This document shows positions 35,191-43,515 of a stretch of 64,000 nucleotides of DNA, piece by piece; the stretch's first letter is position 1; each line of letters starts with the position of its first letter. The translations under genes and the position numbers were made by a program. Origin of the DNA: Microbacterium nanhaiense (GTDB taxonomy: Bacteria; Actinomycetota; Actinomycetes; Actinomycetales; Microbacteriaceae). Where the stretch lies: assembly GCF_014646015.1 (NCBI RefSeq), contig NZ_BMMQ01000002.1, forward strand, positions 186,277-250,276. The letters run 5' to 3'. The notes beneath the pieces were generated by a model that worked only from the letters and a program-made list of their open reading frames with translations, did not search any database and was not told the origin of the DNA.

Positions 35191-35277
35191 GCGTTCCCAC
35201 TCGCCGATGCACACGGCGAAGAGATCGCCTGTGGATAACTTTCGAGGCCGTCGCGCGATTTCGTCTAGCCTGTCGGC

Positions 35278-35775
35278 ATGTCTCGTTTCACCGCTGCAAC
35301 AGGGCTCGTCCTTCTCGTCACCACCGCGCTCGTCGGCTGCACGCCCGCGGCAGAGCCTGAGCCGGAATGGACGGAAGAGAGCGCCTACGCCGCAGCCGAG
35401 GAGACGTTTCGGGCGTATTGGGCGGCTGGTGCTATCGGGAGCGACAAGAGTGAAGAGAAACAGTACATAACTGGTGACTTGCTTGCCCACTACGAGCGTT
35501 CGCCACAAGACTCGGGGACTGAAGATTCGATCGAGGTGCGAGGTGAAAGCAAGCTGGGGTCCTTCGTACACGACGAGTACAGGGTAGTGGGAGAAGCAGC
35601 CGTCGTTGAAGCCCGGGTTTGTGTCGACGACAGCGACTTTCAGGTGAACGTTGACGGAAATGGTTGGGAATCACCGCGTGAAGACCCGATCTATACGGTT
35701 TCAATGCGTTTCATGTCCGTCGGTGGGACGATGCTCCTCGCAAACCTCGATGAGAGCGACGACGACGTATGTTGA
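35278..35775 (+). CDS. Putative lipoprotein, AT-richer than neighbours
   Basis: A 165-residue lipoprotein with signal peptide and lipobox TALVGC (cysteine 21), followed by a 140-residue acidic extracellular domain with two further cysteines (VCVDDS and a C-terminal DDDVC). No family is recognised. TAGCCT (35266-35271) ends 6 nt before the ATG (leaderless). From about 35420 the sequence is visibly less GC-rich and uses codons such as ATA, TTG and AGA that are rare around it, a sign of transfer or rapid change. It overlaps the next gene. Confidence 0.7.
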   Translation: MSRFTAATGLVLLVTTALVGCTPAAEPEPEWTEESAYAAAEETFRAYWAAGAIGSDKSEEKQYITGDLLAHYERSPQDSGTEDSIEVRGESKLGSFVHDEYRVVGEAAVVEARVCVDDSDFQVNVDGNGWESPREDPIYTVSMRFMSVGGTMLLANLDESDDDVC

Positions 35776-36704
35776 TGCTCGACCTCATGATCGTGGGATT
35801 GTTGAGCGCCGCGGGCCTGCCAGGGCTACCAACGGTGGATTCAGCTACGGCGATCGCGGACTGCAGTTTTGAGGAGCTAAGGCTCGGTGGCTGCGACGGC
35901 AACGACGACGACAACCTCGAACTCGAGGAGTTCCGCCCGGGCAATCCGGGGGCTCCCGGCAACCCGAGCCCCAACCAGCCACCTGCACCGAACAACCCCC
36001 GGCCGAACCCCAACAACCCCAACCCGCCCGCGTCGCCCGGCGAGCCGGGTGCCCCGCAGGATCCGAACTCGCCGCCGGCGCCGGGGAACGGCGGCTGGCA
36101 ATGCGAGGACTCGGGCGGAGAACTGCTGGGCAACTCCTGCGTCGACGACCTTGCTCCGGAGCCCGAGGAGCCCGCTCTGCCGGCGGAGCCGGTGGCACCC
36201 GAGGCCCCCGATATCCCCGCCGAGATCGACGAGCGAGATGTCGCGAGTTTCGCGCCGGAGCCTGTCGTCCCGACGATCGAGCCGTTTGGCGTTGCGATCA
36301 TGAATGCGCCGATGAACGTGGCATTCGAGGTGGCCTCGCACACCGTCGGCGGGAGCCTCTTCGACCTGCCGGTGAGCGTCACCTTCACCCCCGACCTCGT
36401 CACGATCGACTACGGCGATGGAACGCAGACACAGATTCCGGGATCGGCTGCGACGTGGGACGGGCTCGGCCAGCCGCAGCTCACGCCCACGGCGTCGAGT
36501 CACACCTACGGAGAGCGGGGCGTCGTCACCGTGACCGTCGACGTCGCCTATGTCGCGACGGTCGACTTCGGCGAGTGGGGCGTCTTTCCCGTCTCGGGGC
36601 ACATCGTCTCGCGCGGCGCGGGAACGGAGGTGCAGATCTATGAGAAGCAGTCCTATCTCGTCGAACGCACGTGCCAAGAGGATCCGCAGGGCCCCGGTTG
36701 TTGA
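35769..36704 (+). CDS. Secreted proline-rich protein with PKD-like domain
   Basis: A 311-residue exported protein. A hydrophobic signal segment (about residues 4-25) is followed by a short Cys-containing segment, a low-complexity Pro/Asn/Gly region (about 55-105, PNQPPAPNNPRPNPNNPNPP), an acidic Pro/Glu/Ala spacer, and a C-terminal PKD-like beta-sandwich marked by VTIDYGDGTQTQIPG and SHTYGERGVVTVTVDV. The proline stretch would span the cell wall and display the domain; no sortase signal is seen. The ATG at 35769 overlaps the upstream lipoprotein stop (a second ATG is at 35775), so the pair is coupled and may form a surface complex. Confidence 0.72.
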   Translation: MLMLDLMIVGLLSAAGLPGLPTVDSATAIADCSFEELRLGGCDGNDDDNLELEEFRPGNPGAPGNPSPNQPPAPNNPRPNPNNPNPPASPGEPGAPQDPNSPPAPGNGGWQCEDSGGELLGNSCVDDLAPEPEEPALPAEPVAPEAPDIPAEIDERDVASFAPEPVVPTIEPFGVAIMNAPMNVAFEVASHTVGGSLFDLPVSVTFTPDLVTIDYGDGTQTQIPGSAATWDGLGQPQLTPTASSHTYGERGVVTVTVDVAYVATVDFGEWGVFPVSGHIVSRGAGTEVQIYEKQSYLVERTCQEDPQGPGC

Positions 36705-36722
36705 ACGAGTAACCTCGTACTC

Positions 36723-37322
36723 ATGCCGCTCATCGCCCTGACCGGGGGCATCGCCTCGGGAAAGTCCACAATCGCCCGTCGCCTCGCCGAGCACGGGGCG
36801 GTTGTCGTGGATGCGGATCGGACCGTGCGGGAGCTCCAGGAACCGGGTCGCCCCGTCTTCGAACAGATCGTCGACGCCTTCGGGCCGGGGGTTGTCGCCC
36901 CCGATGGATCGCTGAATCGCCCGGCCCTCGGATCCATCGTCTTCGACGACCCCGACAAGCTCGCGACCCTCAACGCGATCGTGCACCCGGCCGTGCGCGA
37001 CGAGACGCAGCGCCGGTTCCGCGAGGCGTTCGCTGCGGATCCGGACGCCGTCGTGGTCTACGACGTGCCCCTGCTGCGCGAGGCGCGCGGAACGGGGGAG
37101 TGGGACAGAATCGTCGTCGCGCACGCGCCTGCCGCCGTGCGCATCGAGCGCATGGTCGTCGACCGTGGCATGACGCGCGACGACGCGGCGGCGCGGGTCC
37201 GCAATCAGGCGTCCGACGAGGATCGATTGGCACTCGCCGATGTCGTGATCGACACCTCCGGCACGATCGAGCACACGCTCGAGCAGGCCGACCGCCTCTG
37301 GGACGACCTCCGCGCGAATTGA
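36723..37322 (+). CDS. coaE: Dephospho-CoA kinase
   Basis: A 199-residue P-loop kinase for the last step of coenzyme A synthesis. Walker A is ALTGGIASGKSTIARRLA, with the CoaE features VVVDADRTVRELQEPG, NRPALGSIVFDDPDKLATLN and IVHPAVRDE. The length is standard. TAACCT (36710-36715) ends 7 nt before the ATG, indicating a leaderless message separate from the surface-protein pair. uvrB follows after 152 bp with its own promoter. Confidence 0.95.
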   Translation: MPLIALTGGIASGKSTIARRLAEHGAVVVDADRTVRELQEPGRPVFEQIVDAFGPGVVAPDGSLNRPALGSIVFDDPDKLATLNAIVHPAVRDETQRRFREAFAADPDAVVVYDVPLLREARGTGEWDRIVVAHAPAAVRIERMVVDRGMTRDDAAARVRNQASDEDRLALADVVIDTSGTIEHTLEQADRLWDDLRAN

Positions 37323-37474
37323 ATCGCGAGCGTTGCGGCGAGCCGGCGCCGATCCCCGTCCGCGTCGAGCGGCCGGGCGCGGCCCGCCGGCGAGGCGGAG
37401 CCCGAGCGCGAGCGCGAACGCATCCGGGCGCTGGTCGCGGATCCCGTGTCGGAGGTTCGGCATAGCCTTAATAC

Positions 37475-39562
37475 ATGGAGACCAGACGCAGCGTGCGGCC
37501 CTTCGAGGTCATCAGCGAGTACGAGCCCTCGGGCGACCAGCCCAAAGCCATCGCCGAGCTCGCAGCGCGCATCAACGCCGGTGAGACCGACATCGTCCTG
37601 CTCGGTGCGACCGGAACGGGTAAGTCGGCGACGACGGCGTGGCTCATCGAGCAGATCCAGCGCCCGACACTCGTGCTCGCGCACAACAAGACGCTCGCGG
37701 CCCAGCTCGCGAACGAGTTCCGCGATCTGATGCCCAACAACGCCGTCGAATACTTCGTCTCGTACTACGACTACTACCAGCCCGAGGCATACGTTCCGCA
37801 GTCCGACACCTTCATCGAGAAGGACTCGTCGATCAACGCGGAGGTCGAACGGCTGCGGCACTCGACGACGAACTCGCTGCTGAGCCGGCGCGACGTGATC
37901 GTCGTCAGCACGGTGTCGTGTATCTACGGCCTCGGATCCCCCGAGGAGTACCTGCGCTCCCTCGTTGCGCTGCAGGTGGGCGAGCAGTACGACCGCGACG
38001 CGCTGATCCGCGCGTTCATCAACATGCAGTACAACCGCAACGACGTCGACTTCTCGCGCGGCAACTTCCGCGTGCGAGGCGACACGATCGAGATCATCCC
38101 GGTGTATGAGGAGTACGCGATCAGGATCGAGATGTTCGGCGACGAGATCGAACAAATCCTGAAACTCCACCCGCTGACCGGCGAGGTCGTCGAGCGCATG
38201 GACGCCGTCGCGGTGTTCCCCGCGACGCACTACGCCGCGGGCGTCGACACGGTCGCGCGCGCGATCAAGACGATCGAGGAGGAGCTCGCCGAGCGGCTGG
38301 CCGAGCTCGAGCAGCAGGGCAAGCTGCTCGAGGCGCAGCGCCTCAAGATGCGCACGAGCTTCGATCTCGAGATGCTGCAGCAGATCGGGTTCTGCTCTGG
38401 AATCGAGAACTACTCCCGCCACCTCGACGGCCGCGCGCCCGGCGAGCCGCCGCACACGCTCCTCGACTTCTTCCCCGATGACTTCGTGATCGTCATCGAC
38501 GAGTCGCACGTCACGGTGCCGCAGATCGGTGCGATGTATGAGGGCGACGCGTCTCGCAAGCGCACCCTCGTCGATCACGGCTTCCGCCTCCCGAGCGCCC
38601 TCGACAACCGTCCGCTCCGCTTTGACGAGTTCAAGGAGCGGATCGGCCAGGCGGTCTACCTCTCCGCGACGCCCGGTCGCTACGAGATGGACATCGCGGA
38701 CGGCGTGGTCGAACAGATCATCCGCCCGACCGGTCTCGTCGACCCGCAGGTTGTGATCAAGCCCATTGAAGGCCAGATCGACGACCTGCTCGAGGAGATT
38801 CGGGTGCGTGCCGCCCGCGACGAGCGCGTGCTCGTGACGACGCTCACGAAGAAGATGGCCGAAGAGCTCACCGACTTCCTCGACGAGCACGGCGTGCGCG
38901 TGCGGTACCTGCACAGCGACGTCGACACGCTGCGCCGCGTCGAGCTGCTCACGGAGCTGCGCCAAGGCGTGTACGACGTGCTCGTCGGCATCAACCTCCT
39001 CCGCGAGGGCCTCGACCTGCCAGAGGTCTCGCTCGTGGCGATCCTCGACGCCGACAAGGAGGGGTTCCTGCGCAGCACCACCTCGCTCATCCAGACGATC
39101 GGTCGTGCCGCACGAAACGTCTCCGGCGAGGTGCACATGTACGCCGATCGGATCACCGATTCGATGAAGCGCGCGCTCGAGGAGACCGAGCGTCGCCGCG
39201 ACATTCAGCTCGCCTACAACCGCGAGCACGGCATCGATCCGCAGCCGCTCCGCAAGAAGATCGCCGACATCACCGACCAGCTCGCCCGCGAGGAGGCCGA
39301 CACGGCGGAGCTGCTGGCCAAGCGCAAGCGGGATCCGCGGGGGAAGGACGGCGGCCGCGGCAGGGCCGCGACGCCGCTCAAGAAGCACGATGGAATCGGC
39401 GCCGAGGGTGCGGAGCAGCTCGAGGAGACGATCGCCGACCTCACCCAACAGATGGTTCTCGCCGCGGAGCAGCTCAAGTTCGAGCTCGCCGCGCGCCTGC
39501 GCGACGAGGTCAGCGACCTGAAGTCTGCGCTGCGGCAGATGGAACAGGCGGGGCACGCGTAG
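37475..39562 (+). CDS. uvrB: UvrABC excinuclease subunit B
   Basis: A 695-residue helicase-like DNA repair protein. Walker A is [15 protein letters not shown], the beta-hairpin that locks onto damage lies in [20 protein letters not shown], the DEAD-type motif is VIVIDESHV, helicase motif V and VI are [19 protein letters not shown] and TIGRAARN, and a C-terminal UVR domain ([20 protein letters not shown]) contacts UvrC. Before that, a basic linker of about 50 residues is rich in Lys, Arg and Gly. TAGCCT (37463-37468) ends 6 nt before the ATG, so the gene is leaderless. No clear SOS box was seen next to it. Confidence 0.98.
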   Translation: METRRSVRPFEVISEYEPSGDQPKAIAELAARINAGETDIVLLGATGTGKSATTAWLIEQIQRPTLVLAHNKTLAAQLANEFRDLMPNNAVEYFVSYYDYYQPEAYVPQSDTFIEKDSSINAEVERLRHSTTNSLLSRRDVIVVSTVSCIYGLGSPEEYLRSLVALQVGEQYDRDALIRAFINMQYNRNDVDFSRGNFRVRGDTIEIIPVYEEYAIRIEMFGDEIEQILKLHPLTGEVVERMDAVAVFPATHYAAGVDTVARAIKTIEEELAERLAELEQQGKLLEAQRLKMRTSFDLEMLQQIGFCSGIENYSRHLDGRAPGEPPHTLLDFFPDDFVIVIDESHVTVPQIGAMYEGDASRKRTLVDHGFRLPSALDNRPLRFDEFKERIGQAVYLSATPGRYEMDIADGVVEQIIRPTGLVDPQVVIKPIEGQIDDLLEEIRVRAARDERVLVTTLTKKMAEELTDFLDEHGVRVRYLHSDVDTLRRVELLTELRQGVYDVLVGINLLREGLDLPEVSLVAILDADKEGFLRSTTSLIQTIGRAARNVSGEVHMYADRITDSMKRALEETERRRDIQLAYNREHGIDPQPLRKKIADITDQLAREEADTAELLAKRKRDPRGKDGGRGRAATPLKKHDGIGAEGAEQLEETIADLTQQMVLAAEQLKFELAARLRDEVSDLKSALRQMEQAGHA

Positions 39563-39580
39563 ACCGCTAGGGTAGGGGGC

Positions 39581-39616
39581 ATGCATCGTCGCCAGGTCGT
39601 GGATCCGCGCGCATGA
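39581..39616 (+). CDS. Eleven-codon leaderless ORF coupled to the DUF4129 gene
   Basis: TAGGGT (39568-39573) ends 7 nt before an ATG at 39581 that opens the short frame MHRRQVVDPRA and stops at TGA 39614-39616. This stop overlaps the ATG of the DUF4129 gene (39613) in an ATGA arrangement. Because the larger gene has no ribosome site, ribosomes loading on this leaderless mini-ORF and re-initiating could be how it is translated. Translation of the peptide is inference. Confidence 0.5.
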   Translation: MHRRQVVDPRA

Positions 39617-40305
39617 GGCGATGGTGGGCGCCCGCGGCGACGGTGATCCTCGTCATCGTCGCGATGTTCGCGGCGGCGGCGCAGGGCACCCCGCGCTTCG
39701 ACCCGCCCGATTGGAAATTCGAGACCGGCGGCGGGCGGGACGTCCCCAACCTCCCGCCCGCCCCGAGCGAGAGCCCCCTACCCGATCTGATGCCGCGCCT
39801 GGCGGAGGAGGGCGGATCGCTCGTCGGCTGGATCCTGGCCGCGCTCGGCGCGGCGGTCGTCGCAGTTCTGCTGTTCTTCCTCGTGCGCGCACTCGTCCGC
39901 GCCTGGCTCGCGCGCACCCCGCGGCGCGACGCCGAGGCCCCCGGCGTCGAGACGTTCGCGACCGAGGCCGAGCCCGACCCCGAGGTCGCAGCGCCCGAGA
40001 TCCGTCGCGGTATCGCGTCCGCACGGCGCGAGATCGACGAGCACGCGGCTCCGTCCGACGCCATCGTGGCCGCCTGGGTCGGTCTCGAGCAGAGCGCCGC
40101 CGACGCGGGGCTCGTGCGCGGCGCCGCCGAGACCCCGGCCGAGTTCGCTCTGCGGATCATCACCCGGCGCGAGGCAATCGCCGCCGACGCCCGCGCGCTG
40201 CTCGGCCTCTACGAGAGGGTGCGCTTCGCCGGGCGGGTCGCCACGGAGGACGATCGCGCCGCGGCTCGCCGAGCTCTCGACGCGATCGAGGAGGGCTGGC
40301 GATGA
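39613..40305 (+). CDS. DUF4129 domain membrane protein
   Basis: A 230-residue protein with an N-terminal helix (about 7-25), an extracellular Pro-rich segment, a second helix (about 70-95), and a cytoplasmic C-terminal DUF4129 domain with IVAAWVGLEQSAADAGLVRG and TPAEFALRIITRR, then LYERVRFAGR. DUF4129 usually follows transglutaminase domains in proteins encoded with MoxR and DUF58; here it stands alone. First large gene of a five-gene operon linked by ATGA or GTGA overlaps. The function of the system is unproven; assembly or modification of surface proteins is often suggested. Confidence 0.82.
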   Translation: MRRWWAPAATVILVIVAMFAAAAQGTPRFDPPDWKFETGGGRDVPNLPPAPSESPLPDLMPRLAEEGGSLVGWILAALGAAVVAVLLFFLVRALVRAWLARTPRRDAEAPGVETFATEAEPDPEVAAPEIRRGIASARREIDEHAAPSDAIVAAWVGLEQSAADAGLVRGAAETPAEFALRIITRREAIAADARALLGLYERVRFAGRVATEDDRAAARRALDAIEEGWR

Positions 40306-40766
40306 GTCTTGCGCGCCTCGCCTGGGCCGCCGTCGCGACGATCCTGGCAACCATCGTGCTCACGATGGTCGGGCTCGAGCCGCTCTTCGCGCTCGGCTAC
40401 GGCCTCCTGGCGGGGACGGCGACGCTTCTCATGATTCTGCGCGGTGCCGCGGCCGTGCCGCCCTCGCCGCGTCATCGTCCGGAGACGGTCAGCCGTGGAT
40501 CCGAGATCTCCCGACTCGCGTGGGGCTTCAACCCGCGCACGCAGCTCGCCGGAGAGATCGTCGCTCGCCGTGCACGCGCGGTGCTGCGCCGTCGTCTCGC
40601 CCGCCGCGGCGTCGATCCGGACACCCAGCCGCAGCGGGTCGACGAGATCCTCGGCCCGGGGGTGTGGGCGAGGCTCTCGACGCGCAAGGCCAGTTCCGCC
40701 GACATCGACCGCGCATTCGCGGCCACTGACTCTGACACCCACACCGACACTCAGGAGACGCCATGA
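40302..40766 (+). CDS. Membrane protein of the MoxR/DUF58 operon
   Basis: A 154-residue protein with two N-terminal helices (about 7-25 and 28-47) and a basic, Arg-rich cytoplasmic domain (RRARAVLRRRLARRGVDPDT). I do not recognise a named family, but proteins of this size and design commonly sit between DUF4129 and moxR genes in Microbacteriaceae. It overlaps both neighbours by 4 bp, so it is certainly part of the operon and likely a partner of the MoxR ATPase. Confidence 0.7.
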   Translation: MSLARLAWAAVATILATIVLTMVGLEPLFALGYGLLAGTATLLMILRGAAAVPPSPRHRPETVSRGSEISRLAWGFNPRTQLAGEIVARRARAVLRRRLARRGVDPDTQPQRVDEILGPGVWARLSTRKASSADIDRAFAATDSDTHTDTQETP

Positions 40767-41728
40767 TCAGCACGACCGAGATCGCCGAGACGGGCGCGAA
40801 GGTTCTCGACGCGGTGCGGACCGTCGTCGTCGGCATGGACGACCCACTCGAGATCGCCCTCGGCGCGATCCTGGCCGGGGGGCATGTGCTCTTCGAGGAT
40901 GTCCCCGGGCTCGGGAAAACCGTCGCGGCCCGCAGTCTCGCCTCCGCGCTCGGACTCGACTTCCGGCGATTGCAGTGCACGCCGGACATGCTGCCAGGCG
41001 ATGTCACAGGCTCGTACGTTTATGCGCCCGATACGGGCGAGTTCGTCTTCCGCCCCGGCCCGATCTTCACGGGCCTGCTGCTGGCCGACGAGATCAACCG
41101 CACGACGCCCAAGACGCAGTCGTCGATGCTCGAGGCGATGGCCGAGCGTCAGGTGACCGTCGAGGGCACGAGCTTCCCGCTCCGCAAGCCGTTTCACGTC
41201 ATCGCCACCTCGAACCCGGTGGAGTACGAGGGCACCTACGCCCTTCCGGAGGCGCAGCTCGACCGCTTCATGGTGCGACTGTCGGTCGGATACCCGGAGC
41301 CGGACGACGAGGCACGGATCCTCATGGGCCGCGTCGCGCGGCGCACCGAGGAGACGCACGTGGATCCGGTGATCGACGCCGAGGGACTGCGGGCGATGCA
41401 GGCGGCCGTCGAGGCGATCCACGTCGACCCGGACGTCGCGCGCTACTGCGTCGACGTCGCGCGATCGACGCGGGCGGTGCAGCACGTCGCCGTGGGATCC
41501 TCGCCGCGCGGATCCCAGTCGCTCCTGCTCCTGGGGCGTGCGCTTGCGGCGCTCGACGGGCGTGAGTACGTGCGCCCCGACGACATCAAGCGCGTTGCCG
41601 TGCCGGTGCTTGCGCACCGCCTGACACTGACCCCGCAGGCCTGGGCGCAGGGCGTCGATCCCCAGCGCATCGTGGAGACCGTGATGCGCGAGGTCGCGGT
41701 GCCGCCGACGGTGGGCGCCGCCGCGTGA
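40763..41728 (+). CDS. MoxR family AAA+ ATPase
   Basis: A 321-residue AAA+ protein. Walker A is VLFEDVPGLGKTVAARSLA, Walker B is GLLLADEINRTTPKTQSSML, sensor 1 lies in HVIATSNPVEYEGTYALPEA, and the C-terminal lid contains VGSSPRGSQSLLLLGRALA. MoxR ATPases act as chaperones that insert metal cofactors or mature protein complexes. It is flanked by the small membrane gene and a DUF58 gene with overlapping stop and start codons, the conserved MoxR-DUF58 pairing. Confidence 0.94.
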   Translation: MISTTEIAETGAKVLDAVRTVVVGMDDPLEIALGAILAGGHVLFEDVPGLGKTVAARSLASALGLDFRRLQCTPDMLPGDVTGSYVYAPDTGEFVFRPGPIFTGLLLADEINRTTPKTQSSMLEAMAERQVTVEGTSFPLRKPFHVIATSNPVEYEGTYALPEAQLDRFMVRLSVGYPEPDDEARILMGRVARRTEETHVDPVIDAEGLRAMQAAVEAIHVDPDVARYCVDVARSTRAVQHVAVGSSPRGSQSLLLLGRALAALDGREYVRPDDIKRVAVPVLAHRLTLTPQAWAQGVDPQRIVETVMREVAVPPTVGAAA

Positions 41729-42972
41729 GGAGCCCGGCGTTCGTCGGCGCGATCGGGGGTGCGATCGCTCTGGCCGGCGTCGGCCTGATCTTCTCGCGCC
41801 CCGACGTCGTCGCGCTGGCGCTGCCGCTCGCGCTCTGGTCTCTTGTCGTCGTGCGGCCGCCTCGCGGCCTCAACGACGAGCGCGTCCGGGTCCGCCCGCT
41901 CCCGGATGAGGAGGTCGGCGTGCTCTCGGACGAGATCGTCGTCGCGTGCGGCGCCGAGATGGTCGAGCTGGAGATTGTGCAGTCGTCGCGGCGCACCCGG
42001 CGCGTTGTCGTGCCCGGAACCGCCCGCGTGACGTCTCGCACCGCCGCGCTGCACTCCGGCCCCGTCGAATCCACCAGTGTGACGGGGCGCTTGCTCGATG
42101 GCGACGCCGCCGTCGTCGGCGACGAGTGGCGTCCCGTGGTGCAGCGCCGAGCGGTGGCGCCCCCGGAGCGCGCCCTGCCGGCGCTTCCTCTCGCCCCGCG
42201 TCTCACCGGGCTGCACGGATCCCACGAGGGTTCGCGGCGCGGTCAGGGCGGCGACTTCCGCGACATCCACCCGTTCGCGCCGGGTGACGAGCTCCGCCGG
42301 GTCGACTGGCGCGCGACCGCGCGCGCCGCGCGACGGCCCGGCGAGCTGCTCGTGCGGCGCACGAACTCGCTGAGCGACGCGTCCGTGGTGATCGCGGTCG
42401 ACACCGCCGACGACCTCGGCGAGGTCGTTGCCACGTGGGGCACCGACGACCTGGAACGCAGCGGCACGACGTCGCTCGATCACGCCCGCGAGGCGGCGCG
42501 GTCGATCGCGACCGCGGCGGTCGCGACGGCAGACCGCGTCGCGTACCACGTGCTCGTTCAGGGCGGTCGGTCGGTGCGCGGCGGCACGGGATCCCGACAC
42601 CTCGCCCGGCTCGTCGCGGCGATCGCCGACACGGGGCAATCGGGCGACGACAGCCGCTACCGGCGCACGCCGCCCGTGCCGCACGGCTCCGTCATCGCCG
42701 TTCTCTCGACCTTCTTCGACGGCGCCGCGGCGGAGCTCGCACTGATGTGGCGCGCCGCGGGGCACCGCGTCATCGCGGTCGACACCCTCCCGGATCTCGA
42801 CACCTCGCGGCTCACGGAACCGCAGGCGCTCTCCCTGCGGATCGTCCTCGCCGAACGCGACGAGGTCTTCCGCGATCTCGCGGCCGCCGGCGTGGAGCGC
42901 GTGCGATGGGGCGCCGATGCGGCCGTCGCGCTGGGCATGATCGCCCGGGCACGGACGGGGGCGCGGCGATGA
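41725..42972 (+). CDS. DUF58 domain protein
   Basis: A 415-residue protein with two N-terminal helices (about 5-40), then a beta-rich region and the DUF58 signature [20 protein letters not shown] followed by RATARA, near residue 180. The segment after it resembles a von Willebrand factor A fold ([17 protein letters not shown]), as usual for DUF58. It starts with GTG overlapping the moxR stop. It is probably the membrane-bound partner through which MoxR acts. Confidence 0.88.
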   Translation: MRSPAFVGAIGGAIALAGVGLIFSRPDVVALALPLALWSLVVVRPPRGLNDERVRVRPLPDEEVGVLSDEIVVACGAEMVELEIVQSSRRTRRVVVPGTARVTSRTAALHSGPVESTSVTGRLLDGDAAVVGDEWRPVVQRRAVAPPERALPALPLAPRLTGLHGSHEGSRRGQGGDFRDIHPFAPGDELRRVDWRATARAARRPGELLVRRTNSLSDASVVIAVDTADDLGEVVATWGTDDLERSGTTSLDHAREAARSIATAAVATADRVAYHVLVQGGRSVRGGTGSRHLARLVAAIADTGQSGDDSRYRRTPPVPHGSVIAVLSTFFDGAAAELALMWRAAGHRVIAVDTLPDLDTSRLTEPQALSLRIVLAERDEVFRDLAAAGVERVRWGADAAVALGMIARARTGARR

Positions 42973-43466
42973 GGCGCGACCAGATCGTCATCGGGCCCGC
43001 GGTCAGCGGCGTCGTCCTTCGGGCGGCGGCTGTCGCCGTCGCCGCGGGTGCCGCCGCCGCGCTGCAGCCCGCGCCGTTCTGGCAGGTGACCCTCGTTCTC
43101 GTCGCCGTCGCGGGGGCGGTCCTCCCGCGCTCCGGCATGGCCTGGGTCGCGCTGCTCGTCCTGCCCGTCGCACTGCTGGCGGGGGAGGTATCGCCATGGC
43201 GCACCGCCGTGGCGATCGCTGCCGTGCACGCGCTGCACGTGCTGGCGAGCCTCGCACTCGCGATCCCCGCCCGCAGTCGCGTCGCGCTCGCCGCGCTCCG
43301 GCCGACCGCGGCGCGCTGGCTCGGGGTGCAGCTCGTCTCGCAGCTCGTCGCCGCGGCGGTGCTCGTCATGCCACGCGCCGTCGGAGCGGGCATCGCCTGG
43401 GCGGCCCCCGTCGGCGCGCTCGCCGTGGCGCTGCTCGCCATCATTCTGCTGCGGCGCGCCCGCTGA
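42969..43466 (+). CDS. Small integral membrane protein ending the MoxR operon
   Basis: A 165-residue alanine-, valine- and leucine-rich protein with five probable helices spanning about residues 12-32, 37-55, 60-75, 78-98 and 115-160. No family is recognised. It overlaps the DUF58 gene by 4 bp and is the last gene of the operon. A transglutaminase gene, which often occupies this place, is absent. Confidence 0.68.
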   Translation: MRRDQIVIGPAVSGVVLRAAAVAVAAGAAAALQPAPFWQVTLVLVAVAGAVLPRSGMAWVALLVLPVALLAGEVSPWRTAVAIAAVHALHVLASLALAIPARSRVALAALRPTAARWLGVQLVSQLVAAAVLVMPRAVGAGIAWAAPVGALAVALLAIILLRRAR

Positions 43467-43486
43467 GGGCGCGAAATCGACCCTCA

Positions 43487-43508
43487 CGAACAAAGTTTCG
43501 AATAGGAT
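43487..43508 (+). promoter_or_regulatory. uvrA leaderless promoter with a candidate LexA (SOS) box
   Basis: CGAACAAAGTTTCG (43487-43500) matches 12 of 14 positions of the Gram-positive SOS box CGAACRNRYGTTYG. TAGGAT (43503-43508) follows directly and ends 7 nt before the GTG at 43516. A LexA dimer here would cover the promoter. Confidence 0.5.
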
Positions 43509-43515
43509 AGATCCC

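Noticed and set aside
37323..37474. A small Arg-rich ORF between coaE and uvrB
   Set aside because: All three frames are Arg/Ala/Pro-rich and run into uvrB out of frame; no start signal. The uvrB promoter occupies the end of the interval.
37205..39586. A 793-codon open frame on the minus strand
   Set aside because: Antisense shadow of uvrB; no promoter or ribosome site and no recognisable domain.
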